64,000 nt of DNA from Rallus limicola (taxonomy: Eukaryota; Chordata; Aves; Gruiformes; Rallidae), in the NCBI GenBank assembly GCA_022605955.1, contig JAKCOZ010000085.1, positions 496,001 through 560,000 of the forward strand, in the 5' to 3' direction. The notes below the pieces were generated by a model, which worked only from the letters and a program-made list of their open reading frames with translations, did no database searches and was not told the DNA's origin. Positions 52,730-63,800 of the stretch are shown piece after piece. Each line of letters starts with the position of its first letter. The first letter of the stretch is position 1. Made by a program: the position numbers and the translations under genes.

Positions 52730-53672
52730 GTGATGGCCGTTGGTACAGAGCTCTTGTTTTAAAAGCTTCTCAGTCTGCAGTGCAAGTACTATATGCAGCC
52801 CATGGGAAGAGTGAAATTGTAGCACTCTCAGAGGGGCTGCTGATGGCTGGTTCCTACCTAGAGCTGCCTTTGCAGACAATTGTAGGCTCACTTGCAGGTA
52901 AAGAGCAAAACAAAACCCAACCAACCTAAACCCACCCCTGAAAATCCTTGATGGGTTGTTTTCTTGAACACTGTTAAATCTGTCTGGATAGTGGTTGTTC
53001 CTCAACGCTGACAAACACCACAATGATCTGCTGAAATACAGTAACACTGGGCTACGACTGCAAAAGCAGTTTGGGATAGTATGTTTTTACTTAATTATCT
53101 CTGGAGTCTGAGCTGTTGATTAGGAAACTTTAGGGTCATATTTTTCAGGAACAGTGCTCGCCCTTTTTTTTCTAGAAAGAATTTCTTTGATGTGACTTGA
53201 ATCTTACAAAGTCTTGTTCCCCCTCCCCAGGAACAGAGAAAGCTGAGACATCTCCAGTGCTCCTTGACAAGCTGAGAGAAACGTTACTGAATGCCTGTGT
53301 CCCAGTGACAGTGAAACGGGTTCAGAGCCTTGTTCATTTAGTAACAGTGGAAAAACCCTGTGAAAACAGTAGTCTGAACGTGGCTGACAAACTGGTAATG
53401 GCAGGCTTGGTCAACTCCTCTGGGGCTGAAAACTTACATCCTGAACCTCAAGGTGTGCACTTTCTTTTAGCTTAAGCTTCATTTGAAGAACTGTGGGCGT
53501 GTGGGATGCCTAAGTGCCTTTTCCCTCTAAGAATCTTGGACTTCCACACACCACCTCCTGAGCGATGAGAGCAGTGTCTGTGTGTCATTGGCCATTGCCT
53601 TGCTGTTTTTATCTTGCAGGCAGCGGAGCTGAGACCAGATGCTGCTGCACAGAATTGAAAATGCTGTCTTGA
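52730..53672 (+). pseudogene. TDRD1: TDRD1 remnant, last Tudor and C-terminal exons
   Basis: Exons 52730-52897, 53231-53452 and 53620-53672 join in phase. The first carries GDGRWYRALVLKASQSAVQV with cage region YAAHGKSE instead of YADYGN, and LPLQTIVGSLAG where IRCSLEG is usual. The second carries VPVTVKRVQSLVHLVTVEKP. The third ends ETRCCCTELKMLS then TGA at 53670-53672, much shorter than the remembered C-terminus, which suggests a terminal frameshift. Confidence 0.82.
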
Positions 53673-54402
53673 GGCAAGGAGTCCCGAGGCCTTGCTGTCT
53701 CCTAGCAAACCCTTTCCTCTGTGGGTCTGAGACTTTTCCCCCTCCTAACAGTGTCTTTGCTGTTTCCAAAGAGACTTCTGCTGACCAGACCACTGCTCAG
53801 TGCAAGGCACATCACCGCAGCAGCCACTAGAGAGGAAATGTATCTCTCTCTCTGCTGAGCCCAGGGGAGAACAGGTTTTTGTGGGGAGAAACGAGCAGGA
53901 GGGGAAATCCTCTCTCTTGGCTGTGCTGTGTAACCTCCAGGCTCTGCTTCACTGCCCTGCGTTGCTGCCGAGCCTCTCAGCTGTGCGGGGCAGAGAGCTC
54001 TGGGGTGCTGACCTGTCCGGCTGTCCTTCAGTCTCGCAGCGTGACTCAAAGCCCAGGTTACCTTTTTCTTTCCCCATCCCGACGGCAAAGGGCAGGGTGC
54101 GATGAAGGAGCAGGAGAGACGGTCACAGCTGCACACAAGCAGGTTGAGCCCCAGCAAATGCAGAAACAGCAACCCCACCTTTTCTATTGTGAGGAGCGGA
54201 GCGGAGTCCCGTTTTCAGGCAAGTGTTTGTGCTCATCCTTGATGGCTCTGCTTCTCCTTTGGGAGCACAGCCGGGGGAACAGCAGCACGTGCTGCGTTTC
54301 CTTTCCTGAACTCACGGGACACATTTCCCAACACAAGGTGCGGGGTTTTATCCTCACGAGTACCCGGCAGAATCGGCATGACCAGCACCACCCGGCTTGT
54401 GA
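53673..54402. other. Spacer after the TDRD1 remnant
   Basis: Moderately GC-rich, no recognised exon or repeat. The open frames on either strand are unremarkable. A TDRD1 3' UTR could lie here, but no AATAAA stands out. Confidence 0.4.
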
Positions 54403-54407
54403 CACCC

Positions 54408-54995
54408 TGTCCTGGTTTCAGTCAGGATAGAGTTAATTTCATTTGTAGCAGCGGATGGAATGCTGTGTTTGGGAGTTAAAATGAAAGCAGTTCTGATAAC
54501 ACCCTGATGTTTTTAGTTGCAGTCAGACAGTCAAGGCCAGGACAGGTGACCCAGATGGGCCAAAGAGAGTATTCCATGCCAATTACGTCCTGCCCAGGAA
54601 AAAGGGGGGCTGATGGGAGGAAGAAGGGGCGGTTCCGGGACGCGAGCGGCCGGGACGCGAGGGTCTTGGGGGACGGTCGGGTTCCGGGACGGCTCTGGGT
54701 GGTACGGCCTGAGTTGTGTGGTTCGGTGAGAAACTGCATTGTGTATCAATATTTTCATATTCTTTTGCTCTATAGTCCTGTTAGCATTTTATATATTTTA
54801 TTTTTCTGTTATCTTAGTAAACTATCCTTATCCCAACCCACGGGCCTCTTAGTTTCTTGGTTTTGGAGTTATTTGCCCCTTCCTTTTCCCTTCCCTTGTT
54901 TCCCCCCTCCCCTTTTTCCCTTTTCTCCTGCTCTTTTACTTTAAGGAGCAGGCAGCTGCGTGGATCTCGGCCCAAGCCGGGGTGAAACCACGACA
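54408..54995 (+). mobile_element. Solo LTR (588 bp) with perfect 5-bp target duplication
   Basis: Starts TGTCCTGGTTTCAGTCAGGA and ends GGGTGAAACCACGACA, flanked on both sides by CACCC (54,403-54,407 and 54,996-55,000). It contains a TATATATTTTATTT stretch that could be the LTR TATA region and a pyrimidine-rich 3' part. The lack of gag/pol shows recombination between two LTRs removed the provirus. Confidence 0.92.
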
Positions 54996-55573
54996 CACCC
55001 ACAAATGGATCTGGTACCTTGGAGCTATCGGCACCGTTCTGCTCCTTTGGATTTCAGACAGGGGGTGAAATGGTGCCAGGTGGGACAGATTGAGCGGCAG
55101 GGGTTTATTATTGGTTCCACTCAGCAAGCAGCGTGCTGAGGCTTTTTAAAATACCCTGCCTTCTCAAGAAAAGCTTGTGTCCAGGCAGCAGAAAAATGGC
55201 CCGAGGCTAAAACTGCCTTTGAAGCTACAGAACTCATGGCGAATCTGACAGGGGAAACTCAAGTTCAGGTTTCTAATTGAAAATACGACCCCTCTCTCAG
55301 AATCTTACCTGCTTGCTGCTCTCAGCTGCTCCCTAAACCAGACAGATTTACACTGCGTTTCTCTGCTGTTGGTTGGTGGTTTGGGTTTTTTTAAAGATTC
55401 CCGTTCCTTTGTGCCTTGGGGGGGTCACAGGAAACAAGGAACCATTGATAGGGGTTTCTAATTGATACTCACACATCGTTACACAATTAGCAACCGACTG
55501 CTTCTCCTTGCAGAAAGCAAGCCAGGGTAATTAACTGCAAGAACTCCACACACACCCCCTGCCATGCAAATTT
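54996..55573. other. Spacer between solo LTR and GC-rich block
   Basis: Ordinary composition, no gene or repeat recognised, ending at a poly-G run. Confidence 0.4.
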
Positions 55574-55588
55574 GGGGGGGGGGGGGGG
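55574..55588 (+). repeat. Poly-G tract, candidate G-quadruplex
   Basis: Fifteen consecutive G followed by more G runs; a likely quadruplex and polymerase-slippage site. Length may be unreliable. Confidence 0.7.
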
Positions 55589-55589
55589 A

Positions 55590-55940
55590 ATTTGGGGGAG
55601 GGCCTTGGTTTTTTAGGGTCCCCCCATTGGGAATCAGGTGTTGCTCCCTCCCAGTTTATTTGGGGTGGTTTGGGGTCCCCATTGAGGGGTGTGGGGGGTG
55701 GTTTAGACCCACTGCTGATTTTGGGGTTGTCCCTTCCAACATATGATCCCCTCCCCTTTTAGTTACCCTTCAGACATGGGCCCTGGGGGGGCCCCCCCAG
55801 ACACCCCTCCTCCTCCTCCTGGGGGGGCCCATGGGGGAGTCTGGGGGGGTGGCCCAGCAGGGTCACACTATCAGCCAGCAAATGTGTGTGTGTGGGGGCA
55901 CCACATTATTGCAGCCCCCTCCCCCTTACACCCCCCCATC
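55590..55940 (-). repeat. GC-rich inverted repeat, right arm
   Basis: Reverse-complement partner of 50.70-51.05 kb, diverged by substitutions and small indels. The exon-like stretch of the left arm is disrupted here by a stop (TGA just before GGGTAACT on the minus strand) and by changes in its first half. Adjacent to a run of 15 G at 55,574-55,588. Confidence 0.75.
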
Positions 55941-56204
55941 CCATTTTGGGGACCCTCAAATTTGCCCCCCCCTCCATATTAAGAGTTCTCCCATTCCCCC
56001 CCAAAAAAATTTGGGGGTCTCCCTACTTCCCCCCACCCCCCAAATTATGGGTCCCCCTGTTATCAGGGGGGTCTCCCATTATTGACCCCCCCATTGCTCC
56101 CTCATTATTGCCCCCCATTACTGGCCCCCCTTTATTGCCCCCTTCATTATTGCCTCCCTCATTATTGACCTCTCCCTCCTTACCAGTTTAACCACCCTGC
56201 CCCA

Positions 56205-56397
56205 TTATGGGGGGGCGTCCATGGGGATGTAGGGGGCCAGCATGGCCATGTCGGGGGGGGAGGCGTAGGGGGGGGGGGATGGATGCCCCCCTGGGATTTG
56301 GGGGTGCCAGCCTCTGCCCCCCCGCCACAACTGCAGAACAGTGCCAGGCCTGAGGCTCCCCCCAAAAAGCTTCTGCACCTCGAACAGCAGCTCATCC
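56205..56397 (-). pseudogene. HIF3A: HIF-alpha family exon (probably HIF3A) with the oxygen-dependent degradation motif
   Basis: On the minus strand a C-rich tract ends in CAG at 56,400-56,398, then the exon reads DELLFEVQKLFGGS, later PPDMAMLAPYIPMDAPP and a stop. LAPYIPMD is the exact core around the hydroxylated proline bound by VHL in HIF-alpha proteins, and an amphipathic (E/N)-V-x-(K/R)-L-F element precedes it in HIF1A, EPAS1 and HIF3A as here. The spacing (about 41 residues) is longer than usual, and the DDFQL after the motif is missing. The stop follows a run of seven C; one base fewer would open the frame to a GTAAGG donor near 56,174. No bHLH or PAS exon is visible, so a stray exon or remnant is likely. 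The family assignment rests on a short motif. Confidence 0.6.
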
Positions 56398-56399
56398 CT

Positions 56400-56415
56400 G
56401 GGGGGGGGGGGGGGG
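56400..56415 (+). repeat. Poly-G (poly-C on minus) tract of 16
   Basis: Sixteen G directly abutting the HIF-like exon; on the minus strand it forms the polypyrimidine tract of the candidate acceptor. Confidence 0.7.
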
Positions 56416-56419
56416 CACA

Positions 56420-56940
56420 ACCATGGTACCCCAGACACCCCCCCTCCTATTTCCACCCCCTAAGCCCGAACTGCCCCCCCAACATTCTTTCAGGATGCCC
56501 CCCCATCCTCCCCACCCCCCCCAGAAGGACCACCAGGGTCCCCTCATTTTCCTCAGGCCCCCCCCAGAGTCCCCCTCAACCCCCTTCCCAGAGGGAGAAC
56601 CCCCTCCAGAAGGACCCCTTCTGCACCCACAGACCCCCAAGGACCCCCCCCCCCCCCAGCACTCACAGACCCTCACCCCTGTGGGTGACGTCACTCGGGG
56701 GGCACCACAGGGACCCCCCATGGACCCCCCAGCACCCACATATGCCCCCATGGACACCCCAGTACTCCCAGTTGCCACCCCACTGCCACCTCAGTTCTCC
56801 CAGTGCCGCCCCAGTGCTCCCAGTTGCCTCCCCCAGCAGCCCCTAAGTGCTCCCAGTTGCCCCCCCATGCTCCCAGTGCTGCCCAGTGCTCCAAGTTGCC
56901 CCCCCATTGCTCCCAGTGTGTGTGGGGGGGAGGCTGTGGG
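56420..56940. other. C-rich proline-coding-like low-complexity block
   Basis: Frames 1-3 give Pro/Ser-rich translations without stops because of composition. The second half repeats CCCAGT(G/T)(C/G)(C/T)(C/G)CC-type words (CAGTGCTCCCAGTTGCC), an imperfect short tandem repeat from about 56,760 to 56,920. No gene recognised. Confidence 0.5.
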
Positions 56941-58200
56941 TATTATGACAACAATGTATTATTATTGAAGTATATTTCTATTTAGTATTTCAAGTATACA
57001 AGTATTATTAATAATTTGAGACACAAGTGGTTCCACACGTTTCAAGATTGGTTGATACCTTCTCATGAAAGAGCGGTGGCCTGGAAGCAAGGGCAGGATC
57101 AACAATTTTCACTGGAAGGGACTCAACATTTCATGAAGTTTCATTCTCCTGATAATCTGCAGACCTCCCTGTACTGTCGTGAGCACGAGCCAAGTTCTTT
57201 GAGACAAGATCAGCATTCACACATACCTACAAACCCAAGAACTTTATTGATTATTTATTCTGAACTAAGAGGAGACGCTCAAATTAACAAGTACCTTCAA
57301 AGTTACTGTCTGGCAGAGACCAGGGCTCCAGCATTAAGCACCTTGGTAACGCGCTCCAAGGAGGAGCATCCGAATCAATTCACTTGTGTCTCCATACAGC
57401 TACCTATGCCTGACACTGGCTACAGCAGAGATTCAGCACAAGGTACACGCTGGGGCAAGTGGGATTGGTTGGGTTCCAGCGCTCCAGGCTCTGAGGACTC
57501 AGTCTTATGCAAAAGCAAGCATGAACTTCTCTTTCTTTCTGTAATCCTGTGCAGCTGCCTCCTTGAAACATCTTTAAGCATGATACCACAAGAAGCTGCA
57601 ACGTGCACTAAGGCACGTAGCTGTCCAGGTGGAGTACTTGCTGCTCTGGAGTTGCTTGTCAATACTTTCCAAAAAAAGAGGTTCACAAAGAAAAATGGGA
57701 GTTCTGCCTCCTGGATTTCCTCCAGAAGCTTTAAGCAACAGAAATAGAAACCAAAACCTCCAGTAGGTTAATCGTTTACCCTCTACAGTAGCTGAAAAAG
57801 TTACAAAACTGACGTGCAAGTAATGCTCCTCAGTCTTAAGCAAATCAGAGTTATAATTTACAGAGTAAAGTGTTTGAATAGGTAGCTATGAGTCTCCTAC
57901 CTTTTCATCTTTTATTGTCACATAGAGAAAATGATTATCAAATGTGTTCTCTTCTACAGCCCATAATTTGGCTTTCGTTTGGGTAGCTGCTAAATACGAC
58001 ATTAAACACAACAGCAAAGAAGGTTAAACCCTTATCAAATTATCATCATTTTTTCACTTTGAGATAGACAAAAACGGCAATCCCAATTAGCTGCATAACC
58101 TGTTCCTTCAGAGAAGCTGCTACAAGTGTAGGAACGTCAATAAATCAAGACAGTAACATGGTAATATAAACTGGGGGTTGGGGGGAGTGGGGAAGGTCTG
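56941..58200. other. AT-richer island, 243-codon open frame of unknown status
   Basis: A plus-strand open frame runs 57,016-57,747 with no motif I recognise and no codon pattern typical of a conserved protein. The minus strand shows AATAAATAATCAATAAAG-type signals near 57,245-57,262, so this could be the 3' UTR of a minus-strand transcript. Left unassigned. Confidence 0.3.
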
Positions 58201-58229
58201 AGCCCTCCCCTGTGGACTCAGGTTGAGCT

Positions 58230-58545
58230 GTGGGCTCAGCTCCCAAACTGGCAGCCCTCACACTGTTCTCATAGCTCCTTATCTGGCAGCCCCCACCCTT
58301 GTTGACCCACAGTGGCTCCCTCTCTGGCAGCCCCCACTCCTCATTACTCCCTTATAGCTCCCTATCTGGCAATCCCTGCCCCCCAGTTACGCCCTCATGG
58401 CTCCGTATCTGGCAGCCCTCCGCCGTCATTACCCCCAGGGCTCCCTATCTGGCAGCCCCTGCCCCTCCCCCCCCCCCCCCCGCCATGACTCCCTATTTGG
58501 CAGCCCCCAGTTACCTCCCCCGGCTCCCTCTCTGGCAGCCCCGCC
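58230..58545. repeat. Minisatellite built on GGCTCCCTATCTGGCAGCCCC
   Basis: Seven to eight imperfect copies of (G/A)GCTCC(C/T)T(A/C)TCTGGCAGCCC separated by variable C-rich spacers with unit length about 40-50 bp. Not coding: unit lengths vary and stops interrupt all frames. Confidence 0.85.
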
Positions 58546-58870
58546 CCCGACGGGACCTTTATAAACCTCACTGGCGCGTGTCTTGAGAGCCTCGGGCGGC
58601 TCCGGCTCGGCCGGGCTCCGTGAGCGGACAGGGCCGGGGCCGCCGGCACCCGCCGCCCGCTCTCCTCCGCCGCCCGCTCTCCTCCGCCGCCCGCTCTCCT
58701 CCGCCGCCCGCTCTCCTCCGCCGCCCGCTCTCCTCCGCCGCCCGCTCTCCGCCATCACCGGGCCGTAAAGCGCCACGCCAACCGCCAGAAGCGCGGCCCG
58801 CCGCGCCGCCGTCGTAGAGGAGGCGGAATTGGAGGGGGAGGTGTCGTAAACGGGCGCGGCTCCTATGAGC
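58540..58870. promoter_or_regulatory. CpG island, candidate promoter
   Basis: Dense CpG sequence (GGGCGGCTCCGGCTCGGCCG; CGCGGCCCGCCGCGCCGCCG) with a TTTATAAA element at 58,558-58,565 just upstream on the plus strand. It could serve the TMEM145 remnant (+) or a minus-strand unit toward the HIF-like exon. Direction cannot be fixed from sequence. Confidence 0.45.
58651..58750. repeat. 17-bp tandem repeat in a CpG island (about 5.9 copies)
   Basis: Unit CGCCGCCCGCTCTCCTC repeated from 58,651 without mismatch to 58,750. The 17-bp period is not a multiple of three, so a repeated peptide is not conserved. Confidence 0.95.
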
Positions 58871-59484
58871 TCCCATGTGTGCCCCCGCCCCCCTTTGTGA
58901 CCCCCCCAAAGTCCCCAACGGTCCCCCGAGACCCCCTCGTGTCCCCATCACCCTGTTGGGTCCCCCCGTGCCCCTCTGTTCCCCCATGCACCCCCCTCGC
59001 CCCCCCAATGTCACCAACCTCCCCGTGCCCCACAATGTCACCCCCCCGTGTCCCCATCCCCCCGCGCCCCCCCATGCCTCCTCCCCATGTCCCCCCGCGT
59101 CTCCCCATCACCCTGCTGTGCCCCCCCCGCCATGTGCCCCAATGTCCACACCCCCCCCATACCCTCCCCATACCTCCCAATGTATCCCCTCCCCGTGCCC
59201 CCCAACCCCGCCCCGGCAGAGCCAGAGCCCCAGCTGGGTTCCAAGCAGGTTTATTTGGGGGGGAGGGGCGGGCAGCACAAGTCAGGGGGTGGGGACAGCT
59301 TTAGGGTGACACCACGTGTCCCCGCAGTGGGACGCGGCGGGCGTCGGCGGCCCCTCCCACCCCCACCCCTCTCCAGTACCCTCTCCGTCCCCCGTACTGG
59401 AAGGGACTGGTGGCATCGGGGGATGGTGGGTGGGTACCCAGAGGCAGGGAAGGGTACTTAGAGGCAGGGGTGTGGATAAACTGA

Positions 59485-60069
<585 letters not shown>

Positions 60070-60234
60070 GTGTGGGGCGAGGGGGTCTCTTAGGGGGAGT
60101 TTGGGGGGTTACTGGTGGTGGGGAGGGTACCCCAAGGCGGGGGAGGGGTCCCCAAGGCAGTGGTTTGACAGGGTCGTGACATGTCCCCTCTCATGTCCCT
60201 CTGCCAGGTGGGAACTGCAAGTGCCAGAGCAAAT

Positions 60235-60520
60235 CCAGGTGGGTGCTGGGGGACACTGGAGGGTCTGGAAGGGGACACTGGAGGGTCTGGAAGGAGACTG
60301 GGGGGACTGGACAGGACACTGAGGGGGCACAGAGGCACATGGGGGATGTTTGGGACACAGTGGGATGTTGGGGACACTGGGGACACAGGGAACAATGGTG
60401 GACACAGGGGGACATGGGGATGTGGTGGAACTGGGATGACACTGGGATATGGGAAGACTTGGTGGACACTGGGGGAACATGGGGGGGCGTTAGGGACAAG
60501 AGGGGGGCTACTGGGGACAC
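60235..60520. repeat. Degenerate GGGACACTGG-type minisatellite
   Basis: Two near-perfect copies of GGACACTGGAGGGTCTGGAAG at about 60,252-60,294 are followed by many diverged GGGGACACNGGG units up to about 60,520. Open frames on both strands here are repeat artefacts. Confidence 0.7.
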
Positions 60521-60817
60521 TGTTCAATTTCAAACATGCTAAACGTCCAGCAGTCGCTCCCAAAGCAAAACAGCCAGGCCTGACAGACATCCCTGGCCTG
60601 AAACCTCAGGGAGAAGGAACCCCCTCGGTACCTTGCTGGCGCTGGCTCCTGCCAGGGACAGGACATCCTCAGAGCTGGAGAAAGCAAGGTTCCTCCCCAG
60701 AGGAGCCCCTGGGCTCAGCTCACATCTTTCCCCGCTGTGCCCAGCAGAGTCGCAGTGCCGAGGCGCTTGGCCAAAGCTTCCAATTTCCCAGCTCCAGCCC
60801 TTTCCTCTGTTCCTCAG

Positions 60818-63800
60818 GATGGAGAGGACCACTGTGGACTGGGAAGAGGATAAGGATTCCCAGAAGAGCAGCTCTCCACTGGAGCCTGATGAGCGGGACA
60901 TGATCCAGTCGCTGCTGCGTAGTGAGTGAGGGGCCCGGTTGGTCTGGGCAGGGCTGGGGCCTGCGGGCGCACCCTGCTCGACCCCACCATCACGTTTGCC
61001 CAGCAGGCTGGCAGCAGGGGCCCCGTGGGGAGCGGGCACAGTGCTGCCTGAGTGCCAGAGCTGCTCGAGGCTGGGAGCTGGCCTGAGCAGAGGAGGAGGG
61101 AGCGGGGGGGACCCAGATGCTGCCCCACAGCACTGGCAGCGAGATGCATCTGGGTGGGTGGGAGGCAGCGACGCTGTGGGTGCCTCAGCCCAGCCCATGG
61201 GGGCTTTCCCTGCCACACTGGCTCCAGCATTGCAGACTGTGTGCTGGGCACCCTGTCAGGCACGGAACGACCGCGCCAGGGGAGCGGGTGTGGGGCTGGC
61301 TGGAGGGCAGAGCTCCTTCCTCTGCTCTCTCTTGCCACCAGACCTCTCTACAGCCCTCCCCGCTCTTCTCCTTTAGGCAATGCATGCTGGTCAGCAGCGC
61401 GCTCTGAGCTAGTGGAATACACGTTCTTCATCGCAGACTTTCTCAGGAGCCCAGAACCGGTAACCATGGTCATGGCAAGCGTGGCTGTGCCGCTGGCAGG
61501 GGCTCTGCTGCCGGGCTGCTGGAGGAGTGCTGGCTGGGCAGAGCGCCGGCCTCCCACGTGGAACTGCACCCTCCGTGCTCCGGTCCTGCTGGCTGCGTCC
61601 CCCACTTCATGCTCCCTCTTTGTCTCCCGGTTCCCCTGGTTGGCAGGACCACGAACAGAAGATGATGTTTCTTGGAAGCCTCATCTCCCTGTGCAAAATG
61701 GCCTACCTGAGGGGCTGCTCACAGGACCTGGCTGGGCTCTGCCAGAGATACGAGTTGGTAGAGAAGATCAAGGTGAGGGGACACCCGGTGGCTCTGGGGA
61801 AGGGGGCAAGGCTCCCCAGCACCCCGGGAGGCAGGGCGAGGGTCCGGTGGCACTGGGTGCTGGCACCTGCACAGTGCCATCCCGGTTGTGCTCGGCAGGG
61901 GCTGCTGGAAGCAGAGCCCAGACACCAACTCTGCACAACGTTGCGAGAAAAAGCCATGGGTGCCATTACTGAATTGAGGTACCTGCCCATCCCTCCTGGG
62001 GACCCCTGCCCCAGAGGTCCCTGTCCGCTTGCACAAGGCCTCGAGGCACGGCTCCCAGCACCACAGTCTGACCGGCCCCTCTCACTCCGTGCAGCTCAGT
62101 GGGGACGGTGCTGGAGGGCAAAGAGAAAAGCCTCCTAGAAGCCTCCTTCTGCAGCGTGTTTTTCCTTCCTCCGGAAGAGGAAATCCAGGGGAAGACCGGC
62201 AGGTGGCTCTATGATAAGGTAAGTGCAGGGGAAGCTACAGGAGCCCCCCCAGTCCCTCGGGGCTGCTCCTTGGCCACCCCGTGCTGCAATACAGCCAGAG
62301 ATCTGAGGCAGGACCATGGGCTCTGCTCTGCTTTCCCACCCTCCTCCCTTCACCCTGTGGGCCTGGCCACGTCCAGTGCTGCAGACTGGCCACCATGGAT
62401 TGTCTGCCCTGGGCACTGTGAGGCAGCACAAGAGTCCTTCCTTGGCTCTGGGAGTTGAGATCAGTCATCTGGCGTGGGAGGGACAGCAGGAAGCATGCCA
62501 TTGCTCTCTGTCTTCCTTGCAGACCATGTCAGCCACGGACAAAATGCTCTGCGCCGTGGTGCTCAGTTACTCTATGTCCAGAGTCACTGGGGAGCTGCAG
62601 AGTCTCTTCCAGGTCTGGTGCACGCAAGAGTGGTCTTCACAGGGGCTGTTCCTCGCCCTGGGGGGAAAGGGGTGTCCACTCTTGAGTGGGTGGTCCTGAC
62701 ACCAGTGCCCTGCAGAGAGAGCACCCAGCAGGGAGGGTGCCCTCCGGGCTCTTCCAGAGCACAGTGGCTGCAGAGCGAGGCATCTGCCTCCCTGCCTGGC
62801 CTCGAGGTTGGCCTGGGGCAGCTTGTCCCACACCTTCGAGGGGCCTGTGGGGAAAGAAAAGGCTTTGCTCCAGGTCAGAGAAAGCCTTGATGGACCAGTG
62901 TGAGTCCAGCCCAGGAGCTGAGCAATGCTGCTGCTGCTCCTGGAGTGGCTGGCTGCTCCCTGGCACACCAGCAGCTTCTCTCTCCCCAGATGCTGCTGAA
63001 CTTCACAGATTCTGAGAGTCCAGAGGTGCAGGAGAGGGCTGTGGGAAGGATTCAGCAGCTGTGCTGTGTTTTGTCCAAGAACCCTACAATGGATGTAAGG
63101 ACCAGGCAGCCTCCAGCCAGGCCATCTTCCGCTCCCTGCACACCAGAGCAGCCTGCAGCTCTCCCTGCATTTCCAGCTGCTGCCTAGCTAGCTGCTTTGG
63201 GAGCTGTGTCCAGCATGGCAGGGATCCAGCCCTGGACACACTCTTGGGCTTGGGGCTTTGGCACCAGCTTCCTGCCCTCACCCCTTCCTTGTGCTGTTCC
63301 GCTTCCCTCACCCAGAACTGGCACCACTTGCAGAGAGATGATGTGTGTGGCCCCATCTGCTATGGAGAGCTCCAGATCCCAATCCTGAGACAGCTGCTGG
63401 GACGGCTCCTCCTTTTCCAGTCTTGCGAGGGATGCGTAAGCGGCCAAGCCATGATTGCTCTTCTTCACCTCAGCGACTTCTTCCAGCGCCAAAAAAGTAA
63501 GAGTCTTGTGTGGGGCTTCATCCCTCCGCACACAGACAGCTCCTGACAGGCCTCTCCTTTTGCTGCTGAAGCTGAGTGCTCTCCTGGAGCATTCCTTCCT
63601 CCCTCTGTTCCGGATCTCGAAGCCCACTGGTTTGAAGTCCCCACAGCCCAAGCTGCCGTTGAATGCCATGTCCCGAAGCCATATTCTTCCCTGTTAGTGA
63701 AGAGCAGGGCCACCTGTGCCTCAGCCTGGCTGCTGCCTCTGGTGCTGGTAGCCAGCAGCTCTTGCTGACAGCCTGCAGGAATCTCCTTGGCCGCTTGTGC

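Larger units (their letters stand above)
42652..53672 (+). pseudogene. TDRD1: TDRD1 (Tudor domain-containing 1) partial, probably non-functional copy
   Basis: TDRD1 exons in order: 42652-42793 (VTELESPREFRVQVSSPEVL, first Tudor/SN-like), 44789-44872 (tentative linker), 45909-46079 (WYRAAVVTYASEDAALLKYA), 47432-47640 (GVKPPVETWTSKAVSFMKQL), 49892-50002 (ALSEFCQKTPPNVFKPQNGE), 50178-50348 (DDGNWYRALVHKVTSGGSVE), 52730-52897 (GDGRWYRALVLKASQSAVQV), 53231-53452 (ENSSLNVADKLVMAGLV), 53620-53672 (ETRCCCTEL). Missing are the MYND finger, the rest of Tudor 1, and the exons between 50,348 and 52,730. The 47.4-kb exon hits TGA at 47554-47556, after which the family sequence resumes in another frame (TPAINFSSHLLERG). 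TDRD1 normally binds methylated PIWI proteins in germ granules for piRNA production. Probably a decaying duplicate; partial assembly cannot be excluded. Confidence 0.8.

Noticed and set aside
56283..56968. Proline-rich plus-strand frames of about 180 codons
   Set aside because: Several overlapping frames are open at once because of C-rich composition; no conserved motif, and short tandem repeats explain them.
57016..57747. 243-codon plus-strand open frame
   Set aside because: No recognisable domain, no splice or promoter context, and minus-strand polyadenylation-like signals suggest noncoding or UTR sequence.
59330..59420. Extra upstream TMEM145 exon (TGGGACGCGGCGGGCGTCGG)
   Set aside because: Acceptor-like CCCCGCAG is present but the translation resembles the family over only one or two residues.
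60090..61338. Long minus-strand frames opposite the TMEM145/MROH region (up to 225 codons)
   Set aside because: They mirror GC-rich repeats and MROH exons on the plus strand; the plus-strand exons have matching splice sites and family motifs.
61377..63496. MROH gene as a pseudogene like its neighbours
   Set aside because: All nine visible exons are open with canonical sites and consistent phases.
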